Source: a virus
DNA: 41,660 nucleotides
Virus record (IMG/VR): IMGVR_UViG_3300046698_000320
Coordinates: 1-41,660 of that record
Strand: one strand, 5' to 3'
A program made the translations under genes and the position numbers. The notes beneath the pieces were generated by a model that saw only the letters and a list, made by a program, of their open reading frames with translations, was not told the DNA's origin and ran no database searches. Of the stretch, positions 8,588-16,467 are shown in pieces. Numbering within the stretch: the stretch's first letter is position 1; every line of letters starts with the position of its first letter.

Positions 8588-9376
8588 TTATAAATTAAAA
8601 GATGTTTTATAAATTTCTTTTCCTTGCTGTCCTCCCCATTTTCTAATGTAATATTTTCTATTGATTTCAAATTGTGCACTTGGCACTATCTTTGTTCCTA
8701 ATGCTTCATTTTGAGTTCTACTGCCATAATGATAAAACAAAGCTTTTGGTGAATGTATTCTTCTGTATCCTGCTATCTTAATCCTATAAACTGAATCTGC
8801 ATCTTCAAAGTATGCTGGCTTAAAGTTCTCATCAAACATTCCTATCTTCTCATAATACTCTCTACCGACCATAAAGAGAGCATAATCAGTACATTCAGAT
8901 TCTACTACACTCGTACTGTTATCTACATAATCTATAATTTCTCTTGGCTTGTCTAGAATAAGTTTGTGCAAGCCAGAGATAAGTAAAATCTTTTCTTGAT
9001 TGTATTTAGCTACTTCAAATCTATCCACAATGGCATCTATGCATTTGTGATTTAAAATAGTATCATTGTTGAGTATCAAACAGAAATCATAACCATTGTC
9101 AAAAGCATATTTCATTCCATAGTTCCAACTCTTTGCTACACACCATCTTTCCTCATTCCTTTGATATATAAATTTGTTTCTTTTAGGATCTTTAATCATA
9201 TCAATCATCTCTGAAGCGTATAGCATCTCTTTACACTTCTCTTGAGTATTATCAGTTGAAGCATTATCAATAATCATTACATCAACAATGTTCTTTTCAC
9301 TAGCAATTGAAAGAATGCACTGTTCTGTGAATTGATTCCATAAGTTTATTACTGGTATGACTGCTAATATTTTCAT
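8588..9376 (-). CDS. Family 2 glycosyltransferase (rhamnosyltransferase-like)
   Basis: 262 residues, a full-length GT-A fold. Seen: ILAVIPVINLW start, the nucleotide-binding VMIIDNASTDNTQEKCKEM, the WNYGMKYAFDNGYDFCLILN acceptor region leading to the DxD-equivalent NND, and the C-terminal FEDADSVYRIKIAGYRR and FYHYGSRTQN typical of the rhamnosyl-/glycosyl-transfer branch of GT2. It would transfer a sugar from a nucleotide donor to a surface or virion glycan. Neighbours include two further glycosyltransferase-like genes and a methyltransferase, and a GDP-mannose dehydratase a few kb upstream. Confidence 0.85.
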   Translation of the reverse strand: MKILAVIPVINLWNQFTEQCILSIASEKNIVDVMIIDNASTDNTQEKCKEMLYASEMIDMIKDPKRNKFIYQRNEERWCVAKSWNYGMKYAFDNGYDFCLILNNDTILNHKCIDAIVDRFEVAKYNQEKILLISGLHKLILDKPREIIDYVDNSTSVVESECTDYALFMVGREYYEKIGMFDENFKPAYFEDADSVYRIKIAGYRRIHSPKALFYHYGSRTQNEALGTKIVPSAQFEINRKYYIRKWGGQQGKEIYKTSFNL

Positions 9377-9921
9377 ATGTTTGGAGCAAATTCTTTGCCA
9401 TATACTCTAATACGATTTTCAACAAAACATTTCCTTGCTTCTTCTACAGTTTCAAAAGAACCAAGATACTTAGGATATTTATTAACTTTCATTATTGCTT
9501 GGTATGGTCTTGATGAACAATTTCTAGCATTAAATCTAACTCCCATTGGCAATGATGGATCTTTTTTCTTATGAGGTTTATAACAATTTAAATTATTCTG
9601 TGTTTGAGTAACAAATCTTAAATTAGTTTTTCTATTGTCAAGTCCATTTCCATTGATATGGTCTAATTGCTGTTTATATTTTGCTTTCATAATAACTCTG
9701 TGCATAAGATTTCCATTACCAACTGCATATAGATTTCCAATATAACCTCTTGAATCGTGATTATTCATAATCCTCCATGATTGGTCTTCTATTAGTTTTA
9801 TATCTTCTCTGTCTATGATAGCAAATTCTTCTGAATTTGACAATTCAATGTATGCAATATCTCCATCAATTCTTGATATTTTTGCTCCTTTATAATTGTT
9901 GTTATTTTTTCCTGATTGCAT
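9373..9921 (-). CDS. HNH homing endonuclease with AP2-type DNA-binding domain
   Basis: 182 residues from the ATG at 9921, chosen because it starts immediately after the upstream stop (an earlier ATG at 9966 would lie inside that gene). Central HNH motif: MHRVIMKA, then LDHINGNGLDNRKTNLRFVT with the N-rich tail, as in phage free-standing HNH enzymes. C-terminal GVRFNARNCSSRPYQAIMKV and KYLGSFETVEEARKCF form the AP2 three-stranded domain. Inserted between two glycosyltransferase genes, a typical site for a mobile endonuclease. Confidence 0.9.
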   Translation of the reverse strand: MQSGKNNNNYKGAKISRIDGDIAYIELSNSEEFAIIDREDIKLIEDQSWRIMNNHDSRGYIGNLYAVGNGNLMHRVIMKAKYKQQLDHINGNGLDNRKTNLRFVTQTQNNLNCYKPHKKKDPSLPMGVRFNARNCSSRPYQAIMKVNKYPKYLGSFETVEEARKCFVENRIRVYGKEFAPNI

Positions 9922-9922
9922 T

Positions 9923-10567
9923 TTATTTGTTCCATCTTCCTGGTTGATAATAATTAAATAATACATACAAATCAGGTCTGTACACTATTGAGTCTTTGTA
10001 TTCTTTAACAATCTTTTCAGCCATCTCTCCATCACCACAATAACTATTTCTGAATTGAATTGTTCTGAACACCTTTCCTTTATAAATTATTTGTTCAGGA
10101 CCAATATATCCAACTTTCATATTCTCTGGACTAGCTATAAGAGTTGATGTTCCGTGTGGAGCAGCCAAATGTCCATCATACATATATGGTGGTGGTGTTT
10201 TGTCTCCTCTCTTCATAGATATAACTATAATGTCATCATCTTGTTTTCTTATTTCTTCAATCACATTTGATTCATAGGCATCATCATCATTGAGTATCAT
10301 GTAGTAGTCCTCATCATTTATCTCTTGTATATTTATGAAATAGTTTATCTTTGCATAACATTTATCCCATTCCTTTGGTATGTCTGAAATATAAATAGGT
10401 TTTATCCAGCTGTTACCATCTTGTGAAGACTTCTTAAATGTTTCATGCCCATCATTGCATACAGGATGCCATATTACATTTAATGGAAAAAGCATATCAA
10501 TGAGAGTATCTTTTAGATGACTCCTACTAAATGCTGTTATAATGTGTATTGTTTTATTTGATTGCAT
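9923..10567 (-). CDS. GT-A-type glycosyltransferase
   Basis: 214 residues from the ATG at 10567 (MQSNKTIHIITAFSRSHLKD). It has a clear acidic metal motif, YYMILNDDDAYESNVIEEI, in the place of the GT-A DxD loop, and a later GPEQIIYKGKVFR segment. Small for the class but complete. It overlaps the upstream methyltransferase gene by 14 bp, indicating coupling. Donor and acceptor unknown. Confidence 0.7.
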   Translation of the reverse strand: MQSNKTIHIITAFSRSHLKDTLIDMLFPLNVIWHPVCNDGHETFKKSSQDGNSWIKPIYISDIPKEWDKCYAKINYFINIQEINDEDYYMILNDDDAYESNVIEEIRKQDDDIIVISMKRGDKTPPPYMYDGHLAAPHGTSTLIASPENMKVGYIGPEQIIYKGKVFRTIQFRNSYCGDGEMAEKIVKEYKDSIVYRPDLYVLFNYYQPGRWNK

Positions 10568-11093
10568 AAAAGTATATATCAAGTCCATTATCTTCTAAAT
10601 ATAAATCTTTGAATGGCTTTTTACTATTGATTGCATCTATGAATTCTCCAAACTTTCCTTTGCACATATTGTTATAGTAATCAGGACTTGTTCCCCATAA
10701 GTTTCCATCTCCTGTAGTTCTTTTTGTTCCATGTTCTGGTCTAGTTGATCCTGCTGCTGAGATTGCCATGAGTCCTCCATCTTTAAGCATGGCATACATA
10801 TTCATTAAAGATTGAAACCAGAACTCATCGTGTTCAAGCATTTCACCAGAAACTATAGTATCAACAAGATTCAAGCCATTCTCTGCTCTATTTAATTTAT
10901 CTGCTGCTGAAACAATGTCCACATTTGGTCCTGCATGAATATCAATACCCTTGTAGTCTGAATACTCAAACAGATCTTTCAGTGTTCCATTAATATCAAG
11001 GGAACCAAAATCAAGAGCAGAAACACTCTTGAAGTTCTCTGGGAACTTTGCTTTCACCTTTTCAAAAAATTGTCTTTGGGCTGGATGTGCCAT
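10554..11093 (-). CDS. SAM-dependent methyltransferase (class I fold)
   Basis: 179 residues. Motif I SALDFGSLDINGTLKDLF is followed by YKGIDIHAGPNVDIV (motif II, acidic end of beta 2) and VSGEMLEHDEFWFQSLMNMY (motif IV region), then LKDGGLMAISAAGS. This is the layout of small-molecule or sugar methyltransferases found in glycan clusters rather than DNA methyltransferases. First gene of the sugar cassette after the terminase. Confidence 0.75.
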   Translation of the reverse strand: MAHPAQRQFFEKVKAKFPENFKSVSALDFGSLDINGTLKDLFEYSDYKGIDIHAGPNVDIVSAADKLNRAENGLNLVDTIVSGEMLEHDEFWFQSLMNMYAMLKDGGLMAISAAGSTRPEHGTKRTTGDGNLWGTSPDYYNNMCKGKFGEFIDAINSKKPFKDLYLEDNGLDIYFYAIK

Positions 11094-11094
11094 G

Positions 11095-11361
11095 TTATTT
11101 TTTAAAATCTAAATTATCAATATGACTATGGAAATCATGCAACACTTTGTTAAACTCTGGACTAGTAAAGAATTTAACCATATCAATTGGTGCCATATGC
11201 AGACCACAGAGATTGGTAATTCTTAACATCAAATCATCAGTTGTCATTTTTACTGCTATTGCATTATCATTTACTGTCTTGATAGTAGATTTTGATACCT
11301 TTTCTAAGTCATCAATTTTACCTGCCATCTTTATCATTAATTTTTTTTCTTCTTCTGTCAT
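11095..11361 (-). CDS. Unknown small helical protein
   Basis: 88 residues; helical, beginning with an acidic/basic coiled-coil-like stretch (EEEKKLMIKMAGKIDDLEKV). It sits directly between TerL and the methyltransferase with 1-5 bp spacing. No recognised family. Confidence 0.55.
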   Translation of the reverse strand: MTEEEKKLMIKMAGKIDDLEKVSKSTIKTVNDNAIAVKMTTDDLMLRITNLCGLHMAPIDMVKFFTSPEFNKVLHDFHSHIDNLDFKK

Positions 11362-11365
11362 TGTT

Positions 11366-13111
11366 TTATCTTCTTCTCATAAATTGTTTAAATACTTCGA
11401 CCTCATGTTTCTTTTCTAATATGTGAGCTAAATCTGCTTTCTTTTCTTCTATTTTTCTTATCATAGGATCATTTAATTCTTTTGCTGTTTCTACTGGCTT
11501 GTTTTGTATTTTATAATCTCCTGGGATAATTACTCGACCTCCCACTAAATCTCTAACTTCAGAACTTGCAAACCATAATGCCATTAAAATATCTCCAGTA
11601 TGTCCATCAGGAAAAGCTCTCATTTCATTCATTAATCTTGTGATAATTTTTATTGTGCTATGATCTGTTTGATTAAATGGTAAAACTAATTTTCCTTGCT
11701 CAGCCAATATTGCTAAACTATTTACTCCAATTGCTGAGTCATGCTTTTCTCCGCCTGTATGATATCCTCTGATATTTGTAACTTCATGTTCAAGATCTCT
11801 TATAATAGCTTCTTGGTATCCTACTGATTCTACCCTAATTCCATTCGGATGTAAATTGTTAGATACATGTATGATTCCTTTTCTTGTTTCATCAGGACTT
11901 AATTTACCAACTGTTATTTGTCTAATTACTATATCTCCTGCTTTTATGTCTCCGCTTCCATGTTTAACTCTATCAAGTGTAAGTATGACAGTATCATCAT
12001 TATAATCTTTAGTTCCTATAGCTAAGTCGACGCCTGTTGCAGTTATATCATTCATGAATTCAGATCTGATTTCATCTTGCAATTTCATATTAGCCCCTTT
12101 CTTACATGCAAGTTCTAGCCATTCGTCTCTAAATTTTTGTTCAGGTCTGTTTGTCGGATCACATTGTCTCATTCTAGCAAATGAATATGGATTTGCTAAC
12201 CATTCTAAATATAGTTCTTCATATGTAAATCTACTTGGCCAAAGGAGTTGAATTCCTTTATCCATCAAATCTTTATTTTGAGTATAATATTCACTTGCTT
12301 GCTGTTTTCTTTCATTAATGGGGATTTCCTCATTTGTTATCAATTTGGCCCATTCTTGCCATAATTCGGGCCTCTCAGACCATGATTGTATAGCAGGCAG
12401 CTTCTTTTTAAAATCAAATTGTGGATCTTTTAATAAATGAGATACAAGATCTTCTTGATGCCAAGTGTTTCCTAAATATATAAATCTTCCATTAGGTGCT
12501 AAAACAGGCATAACTGTTGTATATATCCAATCAATTATTTTTTGTCGTTGTTCTTCTGTTTGACTGTTCTCTTGGTTCACTACATCGTCGCAAATAATTA
12601 TATCTGCTCTTTTAGAAAGAATTGAGCCAAACAATCCGACTGCGTGTATAGTTGGATCTTTAAGATTAAGAAGTGTTCTATCTATAACTATAGAATCTCC
12701 TGACCAATTTTCCTGAGCCTTTCTGTAATTCTTCATTTTAGGAATTACACCTTTTCTTGAAATCTCAGAATATTTAGCAAATGTCTGATACATCTTATTC
12801 TTCTCTATATGGTTAATTATTTCAGACATGAAACTTTTAGATATAGAGCCAGTGGAGGAGATTAATAGAATTCTTATATTATGATTCTTTGCTATTAACC
12901 ATAATGGGAATCCTATTGATATATGAGTTGATTTTCCATGGCCTCTTGGAAGTGTGATTACAATCTTTTTTAAAGTAATATCAGATAATGCTTGATCTAT
13001 ATCTTCATGAAAGTCTGCGTTTGGCAATCCAATAATATCTTCCATAAAAGAACCAAAACTTGTTTTGGCTATATCACAGACATCTGGCAATAATGTTTTA
13101 TCAATTGGCAT
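11366..13111 (-). CDS. terL: Terminase large subunit
   Basis: 581 residues, normal length. ATPase domain: Walker A LPRGHGKST at residues 54-62, Walker B ADIIICDDVVN near 169-179, and the coupling motif region YLGNTWHQEDLV. Nuclease domain (RNase H fold): TGVDLAIGTKDYNDDTVILT supplies the first catalytic Asp pair, with a later GDILMALWFA segment. It packages DNA into the prohead by ATP-driven translocation and cuts the concatemer. Overlaps the small-subunit-like gene by 11 bp. Confidence 0.95.
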   Translation of the reverse strand: MPIDKTLLPDVCDIAKTSFGSFMEDIIGLPNADFHEDIDQALSDITLKKIVITLPRGHGKSTHISIGFPLWLIAKNHNIRILLISSTGSISKSFMSEIINHIEKNKMYQTFAKYSEISRKGVIPKMKNYRKAQENWSGDSIVIDRTLLNLKDPTIHAVGLFGSILSKRADIIICDDVVNQENSQTEEQRQKIIDWIYTTVMPVLAPNGRFIYLGNTWHQEDLVSHLLKDPQFDFKKKLPAIQSWSERPELWQEWAKLITNEEIPINERKQQASEYYTQNKDLMDKGIQLLWPSRFTYEELYLEWLANPYSFARMRQCDPTNRPEQKFRDEWLELACKKGANMKLQDEIRSEFMNDITATGVDLAIGTKDYNDDTVILTLDRVKHGSGDIKAGDIVIRQITVGKLSPDETRKGIIHVSNNLHPNGIRVESVGYQEAIIRDLEHEVTNIRGYHTGGEKHDSAIGVNSLAILAEQGKLVLPFNQTDHSTIKIITRLMNEMRAFPDGHTGDILMALWFASSEVRDLVGGRVIIPGDYKIQNKPVETAKELNDPMIRKIEEKKADLAHILEKKHEVEVFKQFMRRR

Positions 13112-13619
13112 GTTCTATTATATCTTTACTCTTTTTAGTCGCTATTCTTGCTAATGTTCTTTGTGATATTGTTCTATCTGGATTTTCTGTTATAAAAGTA
13201 TTAAATTGATTGAATATATTTTTTGGATCATTTTCTTCTTCCTCTTCAGTTTTTACTGGCGTGGTTTTTCCTAATAGTCTATCCATTAATGCGTCTGCTG
13301 CTCTCCAATCTCCGCCTTGCTTTATTAAAATATAATCTATCCCTATTTCTTTTTCTTGTAATAATTTTAATATTCTTTCTTCATTCCATACTTTTGTCCA
13401 AGTTGTAATATCATTAACTGTTATTTTTTCTACCATCACCATTGTGCCAACAGCTTCTGCTAAATGTGAGTTGAATATTTTTCCTAATGCTCCTAATATA
13501 GAATTTTCTACTTGTATTTTTGCTGTTCTTCTAAATTGACTTAATTCATGTGGCTCAAGAGGTTTTCTTCCTGATCCAATTCTTTTTCCTCCATGGGTTT
13601 CTTCTTTATGTTCTTTCAT
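13101..13619 (-). CDS. Probable terminase small subunit
   Basis: 172 residues directly upstream of and overlapping TerL. The N-terminal GGKRIGSGRKPLEP matches the GGxRxGxGRPK signature common at the start of small terminases and related DNA-binding phage proteins. The middle contains GDWRAADALMDRLLGKTTPV, which resembles the 'A-x-K-x-L-x-D-R-x-x-G-K-P' helix in these proteins. Expected to recognise the packaging site and stimulate TerL. First gene of the leftward structural run. Confidence 0.7.
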   Translation of the reverse strand: MKEHKEETHGGKRIGSGRKPLEPHELSQFRRTAKIQVENSILGALGKIFNSHLAEAVGTMVMVEKITVNDITTWTKVWNEERILKLLQEKEIGIDYILIKQGGDWRAADALMDRLLGKTTPVKTEEEEENDPKNIFNQFNTFITENPDRTISQRTLARIATKKSKDIIEHAN

Positions 13620-13639
13620 TTTATATTCAAACTTTCAAG

Positions 13640-13673
13640 ATATATTACATAACATTTATATGAATTTGTACAT
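13640..13673 (-). promoter_or_regulatory. Possible late promoter for terminase/structural operon
   Basis: Leftward ATGTAC (read on the minus strand, 13668-13673) lies about 16-17 bp before a TATGTA/TAATAT-like -10. The same ATGTAC hexamer occupies the -35 position in two stronger candidates at 19.75 and 22.95 kb. Here the -10 is poor, so an activator or a weak promoter would be expected. Confidence 0.35.
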
Positions 13674-13685
13674 TATTTATTTTTG

Positions 13686-13757
13686 TTCCAGAGATCTGAA
13701 TCGAACCGATTTCATATTGGTTATGAGCCAATCCAAATGCCTTACCTGCCCTCTGGT
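13686..13757 (-). tRNA. tRNA-like gene, anticodon CAT (Met or Ile-lysidine)
   Basis: On the minus strand a cloverleaf can be drawn. Acceptor ACCAGAG/CTCTGGA has an A-A mismatch at position 1-72. The D arm is CAGG/TTTG with loop TAAGGCA. The anticodon stem is a perfect ATTGG/CCAAT around loop CTCATAA, giving anticodon CAT. The T arm is ATCGG-TTCGATT-CAGAT with one mismatch. The 3' end is not CCA. The normal U8 is G. It is plausible as a phage tRNA but imperfect, possibly decaying. It lies in the gap before the terminase genes. Confidence 0.6.
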
Positions 13758-13794
13758 ATATTTCTTTCAAATCAATAATCAAGTATATTTATAA

Positions 13795-13914
13795 TTATTC
13801 TTGCTTTACTCCTAATACTTCTTCTATACTAACTCCTTTTAATTCATCAATATTTTCAGGACATCCATCATTTGCATTCTCGCTACCTTTTAACCTATAT
13901 ATTATATACTTATA
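13795..13914 (-). other. Short open frame without usual start
   Basis: A 39-codon stretch between stops reads RLKGSENANDGCPENIDELK and ends GVSIEEVLGVKQE. Composition looks protein-like, but there is no ATG, GTG or TTG start in frame. It may be the remnant of a gene cut off by the neighbouring dehydratase, or chance. Nothing else is seen in the 13.76-13.93 kb gap. Confidence 0.25.
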
Positions 13915-13932
13915 TTAAATGATTGTAAACGT

Positions 13933-14958
13933 TTATTCTAATTTTTCTGCCTCTTCTATGGCCTTTATATAATCAGCATTTGCCATGATAGATACTAATT
14001 CTTTAAAGGTTGTTTTAGGTTTCCAATTAAGTTTTTCTTTGGCTTTTTTACTATCTCCTAATAAATAATTTACTTCATTTGGTCTGTAATATACTGGATT
14101 AATCGATATAATAACATTATCGTTTATATCTTTAACAACTTCATTAATACCTTCTCCTTCAAACAAGATATCCATATTTAATTCTCGTGCAGTTTCTATT
14201 ATGAATTCTCTAACAGTATGACTTTCTCCTGTTGCAATTACATAATCTTCTGGTTTATCTTGTTGAAGCATTAACCACATCATTTCTACATAATCTTTTG
14301 AATAACCCCAGTCTCTTTTTGAATCAAGATTTCCTAATTCAAATGATTTTTGAAGACCTGCTTTAATTCTTGACATTGATATTGTGATCTTTCTTGTTAC
14401 AAAATGTTCACCTCTTCTTGGGCTCTCATGATTAAATAAAAAGCCTGAGCATATATATAATCCATATTTTTCTCGATATGCTTCTACAACATGTTTATGG
14501 GCATTTAATTTTGCTTCTCCATATGGAGATACTGGTGAAAATCCAGATAATTCATTTTGTGGCGGCATAATATTTCCAAACATTTCAGAAGTTGATGCTT
14601 GATATATTTTAATTTTTGGATTTTGTTTCATCGCTATATCCACAAGTCTCATTAAGCCATAATAATTTATTTCTGTTGTTTCGTTTGGACATTTAAAAGA
14701 TATTCCAACATCTGATTGAGCAGCTAAATTATATATTTCATCTGGATTTGCTTCATGAATAACTTTTTCTAAAGAATCAATATCACGTAAATTGCCATAT
14801 AATATTTTTATATGATTAACATTTGTTAAACGAATTAATGGATCATTACTAGTTCTTCTAATCATTCCATATACTTCATATCCTTTATTTAATAAAAATT
14901 CTGCAAGATATGATCCATCCTGACCAGAAATTCCTGTTATAAGAGCGCGTTTTTTCAT
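13933..14958 (-). CDS. gmd: GDP-mannose 4,6-dehydratase
   Basis: 341 residues, the normal length. An extended short-chain dehydrogenase: ALITGISGQDGSYLAEFLL is the NADP-binding glycine motif, QASTSEMFGN the Thr/Ser region, SPYGEAKLNAH the catalytic YxxxK, and FLFNHESPRRGEHFVTRKI and LGNLDSKRDWGYSKDYVEMM are GMD-specific substrate segments. It converts GDP-mannose to GDP-4-keto-6-deoxymannose, the precursor of GDP-fucose, GDP-rhamnose or GDP-perosamine. No partner reductase is visible here. With the glycosyltransferases it points to synthesis of a deoxy-sugar decoration. Confidence 0.95.
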   Translation of the reverse strand: MKKRALITGISGQDGSYLAEFLLNKGYEVYGMIRRTSNDPLIRLTNVNHIKILYGNLRDIDSLEKVIHEANPDEIYNLAAQSDVGISFKCPNETTEINYYGLMRLVDIAMKQNPKIKIYQASTSEMFGNIMPPQNELSGFSPVSPYGEAKLNAHKHVVEAYREKYGLYICSGFLFNHESPRRGEHFVTRKITISMSRIKAGLQKSFELGNLDSKRDWGYSKDYVEMMWLMLQQDKPEDYVIATGESHTVREFIIETARELNMDILFEGEGINEVVKDINDNVIISINPVYYRPNEVNYLLGDSKKAKEKLNWKPKTTFKELVSIMANADYIKAIEEAEKLE

Positions 14959-14964
14959 ATAATA

Positions 14965-14993
14965 ATTATATTATATATTAAAATATTTGTAAA
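14965..14993 (-). promoter_or_regulatory. Leftward promoter of gmd
   Basis: TTTACA (14988-14993) and TATAAT (14965-14970), read on the minus strand, are separated by 17 bp, ending 6 bp before the gmd ATG. The same TTTACA plus TATAAT pair occurs twice in the 22.6-22.85 kb control region. The very short leader leaves no room for a ribosome-binding site. Confidence 0.5.
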
Positions 14994-15338
14994 CTATTTA
15001 TATTCCTCCAATGGGAGGTGTTTAAGAGAGGTGAGGAAGTTTTTAATATCTTCAAATATATCAAATATAAAAGCATTTTCGTGTCCAAATTGAACTGCTT
15101 TAGTTGTATATTCAGTTTCTAATTTATCTATCTCCTTCTCAACCCTTTTCAAAAGAGATTGTTCTGATAGGGAGATTTGAGTGTGGAGAAATGATTTAAT
15201 ATCTTTACTGGCGAATTTATGTCCTGAATGTATATCATCACAAGAACACTGACCATAGTCCCAACCACCCTCGCAATTACAACTTGTCCATTTTTTATCA
15301 AACTCCTCATCTATAGATTTGTATTTATTGTCTTTCAT
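14994..15338 (-). CDS. Unknown Cys-containing small protein
   Basis: 114 residues. N-terminal cluster of four Cys and several His/Asp (CNCEGGWDYGQCSCDD then HSGHKF) could bind a metal. The rest is amphipathic helix (ISLSEQSLLKRVEKEIDKLE). Its stop coincides with the -35 of the gmd promoter. Not recognised. Confidence 0.6.
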   Translation of the reverse strand: MKDNKYKSIDEEFDKKWTSCNCEGGWDYGQCSCDDIHSGHKFASKDIKSFLHTQISLSEQSLLKRVEKEIDKLETEYTTKAVQFGHENAFIFDIFEDIKNFLTSLKHLPLEEYK

Positions 15339-15343
15339 AGTGT

Positions 15344-16093
15344 TTATTGTTGGTTATTTAATCTCTCATTGATAATTTTAATATATTCAGGTTCTTTTTC
15401 TATCAAGATAAAGTTTCTATTTAGATTTCTGGCTGCCACTCCTGTGGTTCCTGAACCTGCACAGTTATCTAAAACTAAATCGCCTTCGTTGGTGTAGGTC
15501 TTGATTAGATATTCAAATAGGGCTACTGGTTTTTGGGTGGGGTGATAAACTTCTTCTTTTTCTCTGTGATTTGGAAAATACTGTATTGAAACTGGATATT
15601 TCTTTGACGGGTCATAATCATCTGCGTATTTTATTGCCCCTTTTGGAGTTACCGCCCCGTCTGTTCGGTTTATTTTTTCTTTTTCTTTTCGCTGGTCTCT
15701 TATTTTTCCTATCACATCAGTTTTTTGTGGATTATAATTTCTTCCACCAAATACTAAAATGTTTTCATGTATTTTCAATGGTTGTTTTTTTGCTAGCATT
15801 ATATTGCTTGCTTTATTTTTATTCCAAATCCATTCATACTTAAACATCTTCACATTACTCATCACCAACGCACTGGTAAAAGGTTGTGAGGCAGTTAAAA
15901 CTATCGCACCATTGTCTTTTATTATTCTTTTATATTGTTCCCACAATGGCTCAAAGGGAATTATGGTGTCCCAATGGCACGAAGTCGTTCCATAAGGTAA
16001 ATCACATAAAATCATATCAATACTGTTATCAGGTATCTCTTTCATTACTTCTAAACAGTCGCCTTGTATGATTTGATTTTCTTTCATATCCAT
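15344..16093 (-). CDS. DNA (adenine-N6 or cytosine-N4) methyltransferase
   Basis: 249 residues, beta-class order. The catalytic DLPYGT motif IV (residues 31-36, a DPPY variant) comes first, the target-recognition region follows, and the SAM-binding motif (DNCAGSGTTGVAARNL, near 209-224) is near the C-terminus with FILIEKEPEY. An HPTQKPVALFEYLI segment precedes it, as in many phage M.N6/N4 enzymes. It would methylate phage DNA against host restriction. No cognate nuclease nearby, so a solitary enzyme. The start could also be the Met two codons later. Confidence 0.9.
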   Translation of the reverse strand: MDMKENQIIQGDCLEVMKEIPDNSIDMILCDLPYGTTSCHWDTIIPFEPLWEQYKRIIKDNGAIVLTASQPFTSALVMSNVKMFKYEWIWNKNKASNIMLAKKQPLKIHENILVFGGRNYNPQKTDVIGKIRDQRKEKEKINRTDGAVTPKGAIKYADDYDPSKKYPVSIQYFPNHREKEEVYHPTQKPVALFEYLIKTYTNEGDLVLDNCAGSGTTGVAARNLNRNFILIEKEPEYIKIINERLNNQQ

Positions 16094-16109
16094 TCTTTAT
16101 TCATTATTC

Positions 16110-16133
16110 ATTGTATTACGATTGTACAATGGT
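16110..16133 (-). promoter_or_regulatory. Promoter/operator before DNA methyltransferase
   Basis: Minus strand reads ACCATTGTACAAT, five bases, then TACAAT. The core ATTGTACAAT is a perfect 10-bp palindrome. The same 13-base block, followed by exactly five bases and TATAAT, is at 22864-22886 on the plus strand. A palindrome directly upstream of a -10 is typical of a repressor or activator site. Confidence 0.5.
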
Positions 16134-16159
16134 GCAGATTTTACACTGCGGTTAATAAA

Positions 16160-16363
16160 TTATTTAATAATCTTATCGGCAAATTCTAGTAATTGTTCAA
16201 TCTCTTTTTGTGATTCATCTATCAATTTTTGTTCTTTTCTTATATCGTCATATATTTCTTGTGGCGACATACTACAAGTATTATAAGTTCTTTTTAAGAA
16301 ACGACTATCCTTTCCTGATAGAGGGATATTTGCGTATTTTCTAAAAAATAAATGTAATTCCAT
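16160..16363 (-). CDS. Unknown small helical protein
   Basis: 67 residues ending in an amphipathic helix (DESQKEIEQLLEFADKIIK). One Cys. Not recognised. Precedes the methyltransferase with a 66-bp gap that holds the promoter/operator and a small GCAG/CTGC hairpin. Confidence 0.5.
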   Translation of the reverse strand: MELHLFFRKYANIPLSGKDSRFLKRTYNTCSMSPQEIYDDIRKEQKLIDESQKEIEQLLEFADKIIK

Positions 16364-16436
16364 TTTGTTTATATTTAAGTGGGTTTTCTTTTATATCTTT
16401 CCAATCTCTTGGACAAACTGAATCATCTTCATTCAT
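16341..16436 (-). CDS. Possible 31-residue peptide
   Basis: An ATG at 16436 opens MNEDDSVCPRDWKDIKENPL and 11 further codons, overlapping the next gene by 23 bp. An in-frame GTG at 16457 would add seven residues (RIIIKKM). Protein-like composition and tight fit between neighbours are the only support. Confidence 0.3.
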   Translation of the reverse strand: MNEDDSVCPRDWKDIKENPLKYKQNGITFIF

Positions 16437-16467
16437 CTTTTTTATTATTATACGCACAGTTGATAAA

